A stretch of DNA of 59,616 nt from Chloroflexota bacterium (GTDB taxonomy: Bacteria > Chloroflexota > Dehalococcoidia > UBA6926), in assembly GCA_026713485.1 (NCBI GenBank), contig JAPOOK010000061.1:1-59616 (forward strand), given 5' to 3'. The position numbers were made by a program, and so were the translations under genes. Under the pieces are notes generated by a model. That model was given only the letters and a program-made list of their open reading frames with translations. It searched no databases and was not told the origin of the DNA. Below, in pieces: positions 41,401 through 48,694 of the stretch. How positions within the stretch are numbered: the stretch's first letter is position 1; every line of letters begins with the position of its first letter.

Positions 41401-42101
41401 CTTCATATCCAGTCTCGATTCAGTCTGTGAACCCTGGCCCGCCCTACTGCGTTATGCGCGATTCCACATGGGACTATGAGACCACTTTGGAATTCGACAT
41501 AGAGGGGTTGGCTGATTCACGTGACCTCATCTTGGAGATTCGCAAACCGACGTCACACCACAGAGTGTTCCTGGACCTTTGGCCCGAGTATTTTCAGGAG
41601 GACAACTCGAGTATTCGACTTGAACACCCACATCGCCATCGCTGGCAAGGGTCTTGGTCACGAATCGGCAAAGTCACCCTCACTGCCAGACTTCTTGCAG
41701 GCGGTCCATATGGCACGCCGGTTTCAAATTGGTCGCCTGCGTTCCTACTAGCTGACGATGCTGCCACTTGCGGCATCGCTTTGCCGACACCCACGCCAAT
41801 CCCTACTCCAACTCCGACTGAGACACCAACGCCATCACCTACACCGACACCTATCCCCACAAATACGGCCACGCCAACGGTGACACCCACACTGGTCCCG
41901 AGCCCAACGCCTACGCAAGTCGCGACCGCTACCGTCGTCGCTGAGACCCCGGAGCCACCGACGCCTACCCCTCTAATGACCCCAACGGCGACGTCAGAAT
42001 CGACCAGTGTCGTTAATGTTGGTCTGTTTCTGTTGCCCCTGGTTATTGTGGGCATTCTCCTGAGTCTGGGCGGGTTCCTGATATGGCGGAGACGACGGTA
42101 A
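38490..42101 (+). CDS. Large NHL-repeat surface protein with C-terminal anchor
   Basis: A 1203-residue secreted protein. A basic N-terminus with a hydrophobic signal (residues 16-37) precedes an Ig-like domain starting SNVDPAPPYCVLQRST. Many NHL-type beta-propeller repeats follow (VDGRGSLYVPDSVNHRILKY, VADGGNNRVLRFPVN, VYVADTINDRIQIF, LWLSDTDNHRVLRI, LYVGDINRGRLLIY). From residue about 973 a second copy of the first domain appears (SVNPGPPYCVMRDST). A Pro/Thr-rich stalk (about 1105-1170) leads to a single membrane span (LFLLPLVIVGILLSLGGFLIW) and RRRR. The same domain thus brackets the propellers. Probably surface-displayed; ligand unknown. Confidence 0.8.
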   Translation: MAARKRFSLGRVPLGRIVILAALATSALVFFTAGTTHGQTPVPTISNVDPAPPYCVLQRSTEDTDLLLTITGEDLTAYEDDGRVQFLDTDTRQETEVFDRNINWQDPRRISIDMSYVDLRFNSDRQLRLRVRVISDESERLASEWSDEFIFARSRSACGTDSRFPPTSPIRGLEGDLWADVVIGKPDFSQTGPLSVVPFKVFGPGGVVVDRSEGAGRAYIWDSGNSRILGIDLANCYETESPCSADIVIGQPSGFDHSACNGDSGLQGFPYRAVASAETLCGIRDVALSPGETHNFVTMAVDGRGSLYVPDSVNHRILKYEDPFETDSVADQVWGQADFTGMACNRGSLGRPTAETLCFHSPSNQRRTNWYGNGVEIDKQGNMWVADGGNNRVLRFPVNPDTGEIASAADLVLGQRNLRSAEERDGFTGLHGPSAVRVGDNGWVYVADTINDRIQIFKPPFRSGMQADAEFGSGFKRPTSLELDPLGRGVWVVDGANYMVQLWDKAGDSVLQVLGRDSYMPDGSCGEPLFELPGSPHLCPVAGSVGIDAEGNVLVPVYLITADVFRFPALTPEDGDAEKKPVGPADKRLFYPPFDANFQDRSGLHSPRGIAIWQDQLVVADRHRLLFWNGLDSLNDGRPADGLIGDEFQVGSWHYCCGRLKVDTAGRLWVLGFEGRYFLEVYQLPLTELSVPLHTTWRRSASFPVLGTTERTALGDRVFGIAVEGPGNYLWLSDTDNHRVLRIRDPLTNPMVDVVLGQQDATTTLCNQGRFREDDRNEIGDGGHRDVLCYPGALSIDRQGNLYVSDHALEVSGNKRLLVFPPSSINSVNSKAVFAPNADSVFTLSATGFTHLSIGHSYEDREVIGKSGHHLFSAATWEPAIDSTNRMVVGYNAYFGPRFVGVYDDPLDSTDLPTSYLYDFGSMPYTATFDDKDNLYVGDINRGRLLIYKNPFGNTPSEEPAPADTAEAPIPSYPVSIQSVNPGPPYCVMRDSTWDYETTLEFDIEGLADSRDLILEIRKPTSHHRVFLDLWPEYFQEDNSSIRLEHPHRHRWQGSWSRIGKVTLTARLLAGGPYGTPVSNWSPAFLLADDAATCGIALPTPTPIPTPTPTETPTPSPTPTPIPTNTATPTVTPTLVPSPTPTQVATATVVAETPEPPTPTPLMTPTATSESTSVVNVGLFLLPLVIVGILLSLGGFLIWRRRR

Positions 42102-42294
42102 GTCGCTGCTAGCGCCGCCCACCGTCCACCGGGCTGAGCTGCACGACTAATTGGATGGTATGCGTTACAGGGCCCCACAGGGGCATTTGACTCTGAGGGC
42201 GCGGGCAAGGCATCCTCCAACCGTTCCAATGGCCTCTGGGGTCCGTCTCCCTGTGATACATTCGCTCAGCGGGAGCATCACGTGGAGGGTCTCA

Positions 42295-43689
42295 ATGAAT
42301 GTCATCTGGATAGTTTCCGACAGTTTCCGCAGAGATCACATTGGCGCATACGGTAATCCGCGCATACGCACTCCATCCCTGGATGCATTGGCGGCCGAGT
42401 CCGTCAGGTTCGACGCTCACTACGCCGCCGGTTTCCCAACCATGCCGACGCGGGCAGACCATCAGACAGGTCGATGGACGATGTCCTTCATGGGTTGGGA
42501 GCCGCTTCCCGCCGGCGTAACGACTTTGGCAGAAACACTGGCCGGGAATGGCCTCCACACCGCCGCGTCTGTGGACACCCCCTACTACCTCCGGGACGGG
42601 ATGAACTACGACCGCGGTTTTCAGTCATTCTTCATGAACACCGGACAAGACACCCTTTGGTCGCTGATTCCGGAAACCGGCTATCACAATGAGGCCCTGG
42701 ATATCAGGGACAGATGGCGCTCTGAATCGGACAGGAACGCGCCGAAGACATTCATGAGCGCCATGCAGTGGCTGGAGAAACATTACAAGGAAGATTTCTT
42801 TCTATATGTGGACACATGGGATCCCCACGAACCCTGGGATGCCCCGTCCTACTACACGGAACTCTACATGCCTGACCACGACGGCGAGCTGGTGCTCCCT
42901 GTCTACGGCAACTGGCATGATGTGCCCGGCTACACGGAGGCGCAGCTGCACAAAGGGCACGCCGCCTACTGCGGCGAGATCACGATGGTCGATACCTGGG
43001 TGGGCTACCTGCTGAAGGCTGTCGAGAACATGGGACTTGCCGAAAAGACGGTCGTCATTTTCACCTCTGACCATGGCTTCTATTTCGGAGAGCATGGCGG
43101 ACTCTTCGGCAAGATGAGCTCTGACATGTACCCGGACGGAACGCTTCGGCCATACGACGAACCGGGTTCGCGGTGGAGTTACTCTCCGCTATTTGAGGAG
43201 ATTGTCCATCTGCCTCTTCTCATCCGTGCGCCCGGGGTTTCTCCCGGCACCTACAGCCGTCTGAGTTCCGCCATCGATGTCATGCCCACGGTGCTTGACC
43301 TGCTGGGCATGGACATCCCCGACTTCGTTCAAGGCCGCTCGCTTGCGCCTGTCTTGAGCGACGCCACGCGATCAGGACGCGACTATGTGATCAGCAGCAT
43401 CCCGTTCGCCAATCCGGGGGACGCGGTTCAATCTGTGGACAACTTCTTGCGCGACCTCAAAGACCCTCCGGTCACGACCATCACCGCGGGACATTGGAGC
43501 CTGCTATACAGCACTGACCCGGGTGTGTCTCAGCTCTACAACCTTGAATCAGACCCACAACAGCAGCACAACGTGATAGGGACGTACACCGACGAGGCAA
43601 AAGAGCTCCACCGGTTTCTGGTCGAGTTCATGCGTGAAACCAACGTGCCCGACCGCCTGCTGAAACCCAGGCTGGAGTTGCGCGTTTAG
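42295..43689 (+). CDS. Sulfatase/alkaline-phosphatase-superfamily hydrolase
   Basis: A 464-residue sulfatase-like protein. It opens with MNVIWIVSDSFRRDHIGAYG (metal Asp), followed by FPTMPTRADHQTGRW at the place of the nucleophile motif, and later YVDTWDPHEPWD, FTSDHGFYFGEHG (Asp-His metal site) and SAIDVMPTVLDLLGM. True sulfatases have a Cys or Ser (converted to formylglycine) in C/S-x-P-x-R; here that residue is Thr (T-M-P-T-R). Such Thr variants occur in phosphodiesterase-like members, so a phosphatase or phosphodiesterase is as likely as a sulfatase. The start is ATG 42295 after GGAGGG; upstream in-frame ATGs give no family sequence. Confidence 0.8.
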   Translation: MNVIWIVSDSFRRDHIGAYGNPRIRTPSLDALAAESVRFDAHYAAGFPTMPTRADHQTGRWTMSFMGWEPLPAGVTTLAETLAGNGLHTAASVDTPYYLRDGMNYDRGFQSFFMNTGQDTLWSLIPETGYHNEALDIRDRWRSESDRNAPKTFMSAMQWLEKHYKEDFFLYVDTWDPHEPWDAPSYYTELYMPDHDGELVLPVYGNWHDVPGYTEAQLHKGHAAYCGEITMVDTWVGYLLKAVENMGLAEKTVVIFTSDHGFYFGEHGGLFGKMSSDMYPDGTLRPYDEPGSRWSYSPLFEEIVHLPLLIRAPGVSPGTYSRLSSAIDVMPTVLDLLGMDIPDFVQGRSLAPVLSDATRSGRDYVISSIPFANPGDAVQSVDNFLRDLKDPPVTTITAGHWSLLYSTDPGVSQLYNLESDPQQQHNVIGTYTDEAKELHRFLVEFMRETNVPDRLLKPRLELRV

Positions 43690-43723
43690 GAGCCTGCCGG
43701 AGGATGACCCGAGACCAGGTCTG

Positions 43724-44983
43724 CTAGGCCGGCCTGAATCCGGAATGTGGGGGGAGGCTCACGGAAGTATCGCTCTCATACGGGGAGTACCCGGCGGCGC
43801 GCAGCTTCTCCAATACTTCCTCAGAGTGAACGGAGTTCCTGGTCTCGACAGTGAGTTGAATCTCTACCTGACCCAAGTGGACTGTCGGGGCGTGCCTGAG
43901 GTGACCGATGTCCAGCACGTTGACCTCACTCTCGGAAATGATGCCCAGCAGTCGATTCAGCTGGCCGGGACGGTCTTCCACCATGACCTTGAACACAAGG
44001 TAGCGTCCCGCGTGCGCCAATCCGTGCTCCACCACGCGCGCGATCAGGTGGGAATCAACATTGCCGCCGCTTAGCACCACCGCCACTCTCTGTCCGGCGC
44101 TCTGGATTTTTCCTCCCAGCACTGCTGCAAGACCTACAGCACCGGCCCCTTCGACGAGCAGCTTGCTCCTCTCCAGGAGGAGCATCATCGCCTGAGTGAT
44201 CTCTTCCTCTTCCACCACCACCATGTCATCCACGTAACGTTTCACCAACGGGATGGTGAGTTCCCCGGGTGTGCCCACCGCGATGCCATCGGCTACGGTG
44301 GCCTCCTGCATTGCAGTGAAGTGCCGGTTGGCCTTGTACGAGTCGACAACAGCCGTGGACGCCGCTGCCTGCACTCCAATCACCCTGACGTTGGGCCTGG
44401 TTTCCTTTATCGCCACGGCGATGCCGGATATCAAGCCGCCACCGCCTACCGGTACGACAATCGTGCCCGGTTCATCCACCTGGTCGAGTATTTCCAGCCC
44501 AATCGTCCCCTGCCCCGCGATGATGGCCGGGTCATCGAATGCGTGGATGAATGTCAGGTCGTTCTCCCGCATGATCCGCCGTGCATGTTCCTGTGACGAA
44601 TCGAAGTCTTCACCTGCCAGCACGACGTCTGCGCCGTAGCCGCGCGTGGCCTCCACCTTTGGGAGGGAGGCCCCTATCGGCATGACAACTGTGCAGGGTA
44701 TGCCCAGATTGCCTGCAGCCAGAGCGACTCCCTGGGCATGGTTGCCTGCGCTGGCAGTGATGACACCCCTGACCTTTTGGTCCGGGCTCAAGGCGGCGAT
44801 TCTATTTGAAGCGCCTCTGACTTTGAAGGAGCCGGCTCTTTGCAGGTTCTCGGCCTTGAGAATAAGTTCACTCCCCGCCAAAGCGCTCAGCGAGCGGGCG
44901 GATAGCGCAGGAGTTTTGCGCACCAGATGAGAGATGGTGCTTTGCGCCTGTCGGATGTCCTGGAGAGTTACGGATGGTTTCAT
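43724..44983 (-). CDS. ilvA: Threonine ammonia-lyase with ACT domain
   Basis: A 419-residue PLP enzyme that converts threonine to 2-oxobutyrate, the first step to isoleucine. The PLP-binding Lys54 is in AGSFKVRGASNRIAAL, the glycine loop is SAGNHAQGVALAA, and VPVGGGGLISGIA binds the phosphate. A C-terminal ACT-like domain (KVMVEDRPGQLNRLLGIISE) should allow allosteric control; it is a single one, as in catabolic/TdcB-plus-ACT forms. The start is ATG 44983 with AAGGG upstream. It converges with the sulfatase-like gene 34 bases away. Serine deamination is also possible. Confidence 0.9.
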   Translation of the reverse strand: MKPSVTLQDIRQAQSTISHLVRKTPALSARSLSALAGSELILKAENLQRAGSFKVRGASNRIAALSPDQKVRGVITASAGNHAQGVALAAGNLGIPCTVVMPIGASLPKVEATRGYGADVVLAGEDFDSSQEHARRIMRENDLTFIHAFDDPAIIAGQGTIGLEILDQVDEPGTIVVPVGGGGLISGIAVAIKETRPNVRVIGVQAAASTAVVDSYKANRHFTAMQEATVADGIAVGTPGELTIPLVKRYVDDMVVVEEEEITQAMMLLLERSKLLVEGAGAVGLAAVLGGKIQSAGQRVAVVLSGGNVDSHLIARVVEHGLAHAGRYLVFKVMVEDRPGQLNRLLGIISESEVNVLDIGHLRHAPTVHLGQVEIQLTVETRNSVHSEEVLEKLRAAGYSPYESDTSVSLPPHSGFRPA

Positions 44984-45200
44984 CCCTTAACCCCCTTTAC
45001 CTGGCCGCTCCCGGAGTTTGGGGCGTGGAGGATCTGTAGGGCACAGGGGCTACCCTGTGGTTGATAGTTCACTACGACGGCAGTATATCAAGCGGAGCAA
45101 ATGAAGGGCGTCCGGATTTTTGCGGATGCTATGATACGGCAATGAAGTGTCGCCGCTCGCTTTGGGTTCTCTTGAGACACATTGCCACGGAGACTAACTA

Positions 45201-45926
45201 ATGGGTGCGTTCAGTTTCATACGCCGCGGGTTGGCAATCACCATCTTGGCGCTTGGGTTACTACTTCTAGCGGCCACCGGTTGCGGAGTCCCCGACCCAA
45301 CGCCTGAGCCTGAGTTGACGCTCGACGAGGTTCTTGAGCGCACGAGCGATCACCTCCTCTCTTTTCAGACTGCTCAATTCCAGATGATCGATGAGATGGA
45401 ATCCGGGCGAAAATTCTTTGAGCAGACGCTCAAGAGCGTCGATGGGAAGGTGCAGGCGCCGGATCGCACGGACTTGTTGGTGAATGTTGAGTCTCCCGTC
45501 CTGGGATTCGTGCAGATCGGTATCATCGCGGTGGGAGATTCGGCGATGATGCAGTTCGCATCAGGCGCGCCGTGGAATCCCCTGCCCCTCGATCAGGTGC
45601 CTTTCAATTTCTCCGGGCTGGGTATGACGCTGAGTGATCTCCTGCCCAAGATCCAGAACATCGAGCTCACCGGGCGGGAGACGGTCAACGGCATCGAGAC
45701 CATCAGGATTGACGGGGACCTTGTCTCTGAGGATCTCAAGAATCTCATCACGTCCGCGGATTCCGGGCACCCAATCGATCTAACGGTGTGGGTCGACGCA
45801 GAGGATCAAAGCTTGCGTCAGATCAGGATAGTGGGCAATGTGTTCAACGACGACGGACCGGGCACGAGCCGGCTCATCATCCTCTCCGAATACGACGAAC
45901 CGGTTGACATTCAACTTCCGGGTTAG
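45201..45926 (+). CDS. LppX/LprAFG-family lipoprotein (LprG-like)
   Basis: A 241-residue lipoprotein. The signal peptide ends in the lipobox AATGC (LLLAATGCGVPDPT), followed by a short linker and the LppX/LprAFG fold, a half-barrel that holds an acylated ligand: LDEVLERTSDHLLSFQTAQFQ at the start, PDRTDLLVNVESPVLGFVQIGIIAVGD in the middle and TVWVDAEDQSLRQIRIVGN near the end. In mycobacteria LprG binds triacylglycerol and phosphatidylinositol mannosides and works with the MFS protein P55. Here an MFS gene starts 11 bases downstream, the same arrangement. Lipid carriage is inferred from this. Confidence 0.82.
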   Translation: MGAFSFIRRGLAITILALGLLLLAATGCGVPDPTPEPELTLDEVLERTSDHLLSFQTAQFQMIDEMESGRKFFEQTLKSVDGKVQAPDRTDLLVNVESPVLGFVQIGIIAVGDSAMMQFASGAPWNPLPLDQVPFNFSGLGMTLSDLLPKIQNIELTGRETVNGIETIRIDGDLVSEDLKNLITSADSGHPIDLTVWVDAEDQSLRQIRIVGNVFNDDGPGTSRLIILSEYDEPVDIQLPG

Positions 45927-45937
45927 CCTGCCGGATC

Positions 45938-47431
45938 GTGAATAGCACCCGGGCCCGCCTCTCCTCCCTGGGCACCTCGCAAACAGCGATCATCACGATC
46001 ATCTGCCTTGGTGTCTTTTCGACTGCGCTTGATCAGACGGTGGTGGTGGCGGCGCTCCCGACCGTCATGCTGGAACTTGAAATCCCGCTGACCGACCTCG
46101 ACACAGCCTCATGGATCATCACGGGATATCTGGTCAGTTACACGGTAGCCATGCCATTGGCGGGTCGGCTGTCCGATGTGTACGGCCGCGTGAGGATGTT
46201 CCAGATCGCGCTGCTCATCTTTGCGGTAGGGTCTCTGCTCGTGGCGCTGGCACCGAACTTTACATGGATCGTGACGGCGCGCGTCATTCAGGCGGTCGGC
46301 GGCGGGGCCACGGTTCCAATCGGGCTGGCGATGGCGGTAGCGGCGGTGAACCCCAAGCAGCGGGGCGTCACGCTTGGACTCGTGGCCGCTTCTGCCGAAG
46401 CGGGATCCGTGCTGGGGCCGCTGTACGGTGGAGCGCTCATCGAGTGGGTCGGCTGGCGGTTCATCTTCTGGCTGGATATCCCACAGAGCCTGTTGCTCAT
46501 CGCGCTGATGGCTATCCTGCGCAACCAGGCAAACCCACAGGCACGCATGGACTATGTGGGAGCAATAACGGTGGGCGCGGCGCTTACCGCTATAGCGATT
46601 GCTTTGTCTCAACGCGCGATCTTCTCATTTGATTCAATCCTGCCCTACGCAATCCTTGGGCTGGGAGTCGTCCTGGTCATAGCGGTCATATTCTTTGAGC
46701 GGCGCACTGTCCAGCCCTTGTTTGCCTCATTCCTGTACAAATCTCGAGCGTTCGTGTCCGCCAACGTGACGCAGTTCATGGTGGGGGTTTCCCTAGTCAT
46801 TGCGCTTGTGGCCGTTCCGTTAATGGCGAACACGGTGATGGAGAAGGAGGACTGGGAAAGCGCACTCCATCTGGTGCGGTTAACGGCAGCCATTCCGCCG
46901 GGGGCGATTGTGGGCGGGTACATCCTGCGGTGGACGGGCGTAATCCCCGTAACAGTCACCGGTCTGGCGTTCATCGGCATAGGGCTGTTGTTCATGAGTG
47001 GGTGGGGAACGGAGGTGGAGGAGTTCCGGTTAACGGCGCCTCTTGTGCTGTCCGGACTCGGATTCGGACTGGTTCTGCCTCCCATCAGCGTCACGGCCCT
47101 GAGCGCCGCGCCTAGTCACTATTGGGGCGCGGCAGCCTCGCTGGTGACAGCGGCGCGCATGGTCGGCATGGCGCTGGGGCTTTCGGCCCTGTCCGCATGG
47201 GGGATCGAGCGGTTCTACAGCCTGACGGCGGACGTGACAATCGGCGCGTCGTTTGAAGAGACGCAAGCGCCACTCCTCGAGGCGGGCGTTACTGTATTCC
47301 AGAACTTATTCATGATTGCAGGATTCGTTTCTCTGTTGGCGATTCTCCCTGCGCTCCTGATGAAGGTTGCAGACGTTGAGGAGACGGAACGACAGGCTGG
47401 GGAATCATCAGATGCAGCGCCAACGTGGTAG
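45938..47431 (+). CDS. MFS transporter, 14-TM (P55/Rv1410c-like)
   Basis: A 497-residue major facilitator protein of the DHA2-type with about 14 spans. Motif D1 (LDQTVVVAALPTV), motif A (GRLSDVYGRVRMF) and motif C-like (AASAEAGSVLGPLYGGALIEWVGWRFIF) are visible. The GTG start lies 11 bases after the LprG-like stop, making a two-gene operon like lprG-p55, where the transporter and lipoprotein move triacylglycerides and lipoglycans to the outer envelope. A drug exporter remains possible from family alone; the pairing argues for lipids. Confidence 0.82.
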   Translation: MNSTRARLSSLGTSQTAIITIICLGVFSTALDQTVVVAALPTVMLELEIPLTDLDTASWIITGYLVSYTVAMPLAGRLSDVYGRVRMFQIALLIFAVGSLLVALAPNFTWIVTARVIQAVGGGATVPIGLAMAVAAVNPKQRGVTLGLVAASAEAGSVLGPLYGGALIEWVGWRFIFWLDIPQSLLLIALMAILRNQANPQARMDYVGAITVGAALTAIAIALSQRAIFSFDSILPYAILGLGVVLVIAVIFFERRTVQPLFASFLYKSRAFVSANVTQFMVGVSLVIALVAVPLMANTVMEKEDWESALHLVRLTAAIPPGAIVGGYILRWTGVIPVTVTGLAFIGIGLLFMSGWGTEVEEFRLTAPLVLSGLGFGLVLPPISVTALSAAPSHYWGAAASLVTAARMVGMALGLSALSAWGIERFYSLTADVTIGASFEETQAPLLEAGVTVFQNLFMIAGFVSLLAILPALLMKVADVEETERQAGESSDAAPTW

Positions 47432-47471
47432 AATAAAGGTGCTTTTAGTGTAGGGGGCGCGTGTGTCGTCC

Positions 47472-47494
47472 CACCCCTTCTGAGCGGGTGTTTT
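47472..47494 (+). terminator. Weak terminator between the MFS and Rieske genes
   Basis: CACCC (47472-47476) pairs with GGGTG (47486-47490) around a 9-base loop and is followed by TTTT. The stem is short, so partial read-through into the Rieske gene is likely. Confidence 0.4.
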
Positions 47495-47541
47495 GGCCGA
47501 TTCGCCGTCATCCTGGGATTGCCTATAGGGAGTGATGGCAG

Positions 47542-48618
47542 ATGACAACCGCACGACTCGCGGAACTGGAGGATTCTCCACTATCGCCGTTCCCTGAGGG
47601 CTGGTATTTCATCGAAACTCGCCAGGCCATCGAGAAGGCCAAGCTGGTCAGCAGAACGTGGATGGGCGAGGAAATCATCGCCTGGATTGACGGCGAAGGG
47701 ACGATCTGCGTCGCAGAAGCGCACTGTCCACATTTGGGTGCGAACCTTGCGCCCGAAGTAGGCGGACGAGTCGTAGACGGGCAGCTGGTGTGCCCGTTTC
47801 ACGGCTTTGCGTATGATGCAACGGGACAATGCATCTCCACCCCATACACCAATCCTCCCCCAACGGCGCGGCTGCGCATGTTCCATATCGAAGAGCGCGT
47901 GGGCTTGATCTTCGGATGGTGGGGTATCGACAGGCGTCCACCTCAATGGCCGATGCCTGATGAACAGGAGGACACTCAAGGCTGGAGTTCCCTGGAACGC
48001 AAAAGCGTCAGATTCGCCGGACATCCGCAGGAGACGACAGAGAATTCAGTCGACTATTCCCACCTGAATTACGTACATGGTTTTGGGGACGTAAGCCGTA
48101 CCGCCCCGCTCGTGATTGAGGGCCATCGGCTGGAGAGCCGGTTCGATTTCCAGTCCAGAAAGCCAATCACACGATTTGCACATGTCACGTTTGATATTTC
48201 AGCGTCGACATTCGTTTATGGACTTGGAGTCTCGTATGTGGAGGTGCGGGAGCACTCGATCGGGATGGATCTGCGGTTGTGGGTGCTTGCAACACCGATT
48301 GATGGCACGAACGTGGAGGTGACGCTGTTCTCGCAAGTGAAGGAAATTACACACCCACGGCGCTTCCTGGTGGGTCTGGGTTTCCTGCCGAAAAAGTTCC
48401 GCGCACCCCTTATGAACAAGTTCATTGCGGCCTACCAGATCCAGGACGTCAAGAAGGACGTCATTATCTGGAATCGCAAGAAATACCGCTCACGACCGCG
48501 TCTTTTCAGGCTTGACGGGGACATCATGCCCTTTCGCAGGTATTGCGAACAGTTTTACCCTAGTACAAAGACAGCAGCAACCACACCCCCCAACACGGCA
48601 AGCGAGGCAACACAATAG
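47542..48618 (+). CDS. Rieske non-heme iron oxygenase
   Basis: A 358-residue Rieske oxygenase alpha-subunit type protein. The Rieske [2Fe-2S] ligands are Cys62-His64 (CPH) and Cys84-His87 (CPFH). The catalytic-domain motif NSVDYSHLNYVHGFGD supplies the bridging Asp and the two His of the mononuclear iron. It is of the stand-alone KshA/DAF36-like kind, many of which hydroxylate sterols, steroids or other bulky hydrophobic rings; the electron donor is not encoded beside it. The start is ATG 47542 after GGGAG. It is followed by an MMPL transporter. Substrate unknown, likely lipophilic. Confidence 0.85.
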   Translation: MTTARLAELEDSPLSPFPEGWYFIETRQAIEKAKLVSRTWMGEEIIAWIDGEGTICVAEAHCPHLGANLAPEVGGRVVDGQLVCPFHGFAYDATGQCISTPYTNPPPTARLRMFHIEERVGLIFGWWGIDRRPPQWPMPDEQEDTQGWSSLERKSVRFAGHPQETTENSVDYSHLNYVHGFGDVSRTAPLVIEGHRLESRFDFQSRKPITRFAHVTFDISASTFVYGLGVSYVEVREHSIGMDLRLWVLATPIDGTNVEVTLFSQVKEITHPRRFLVGLGFLPKKFRAPLMNKFIAAYQIQDVKKDVIIWNRKKYRSRPRLFRLDGDIMPFRRYCEQFYPSTKTAATTPPNTASEATQ

Positions 48619-48694
48619 GCATCCACTTCGGCCGCAGCTCAACCGGCCACGCTCATTGGAGCAGTGAGCCTTCCGGGGAGGGGGCGTATCCCGC

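Noticed and set aside
41770-41990. Apparent tandem repeat or CRISPR-like array in the 3' part of the NHL gene
   Set aside because: It encodes the Pro/Thr-rich stalk; the repeated ccNacNcc units are short, in frame and without spacers.
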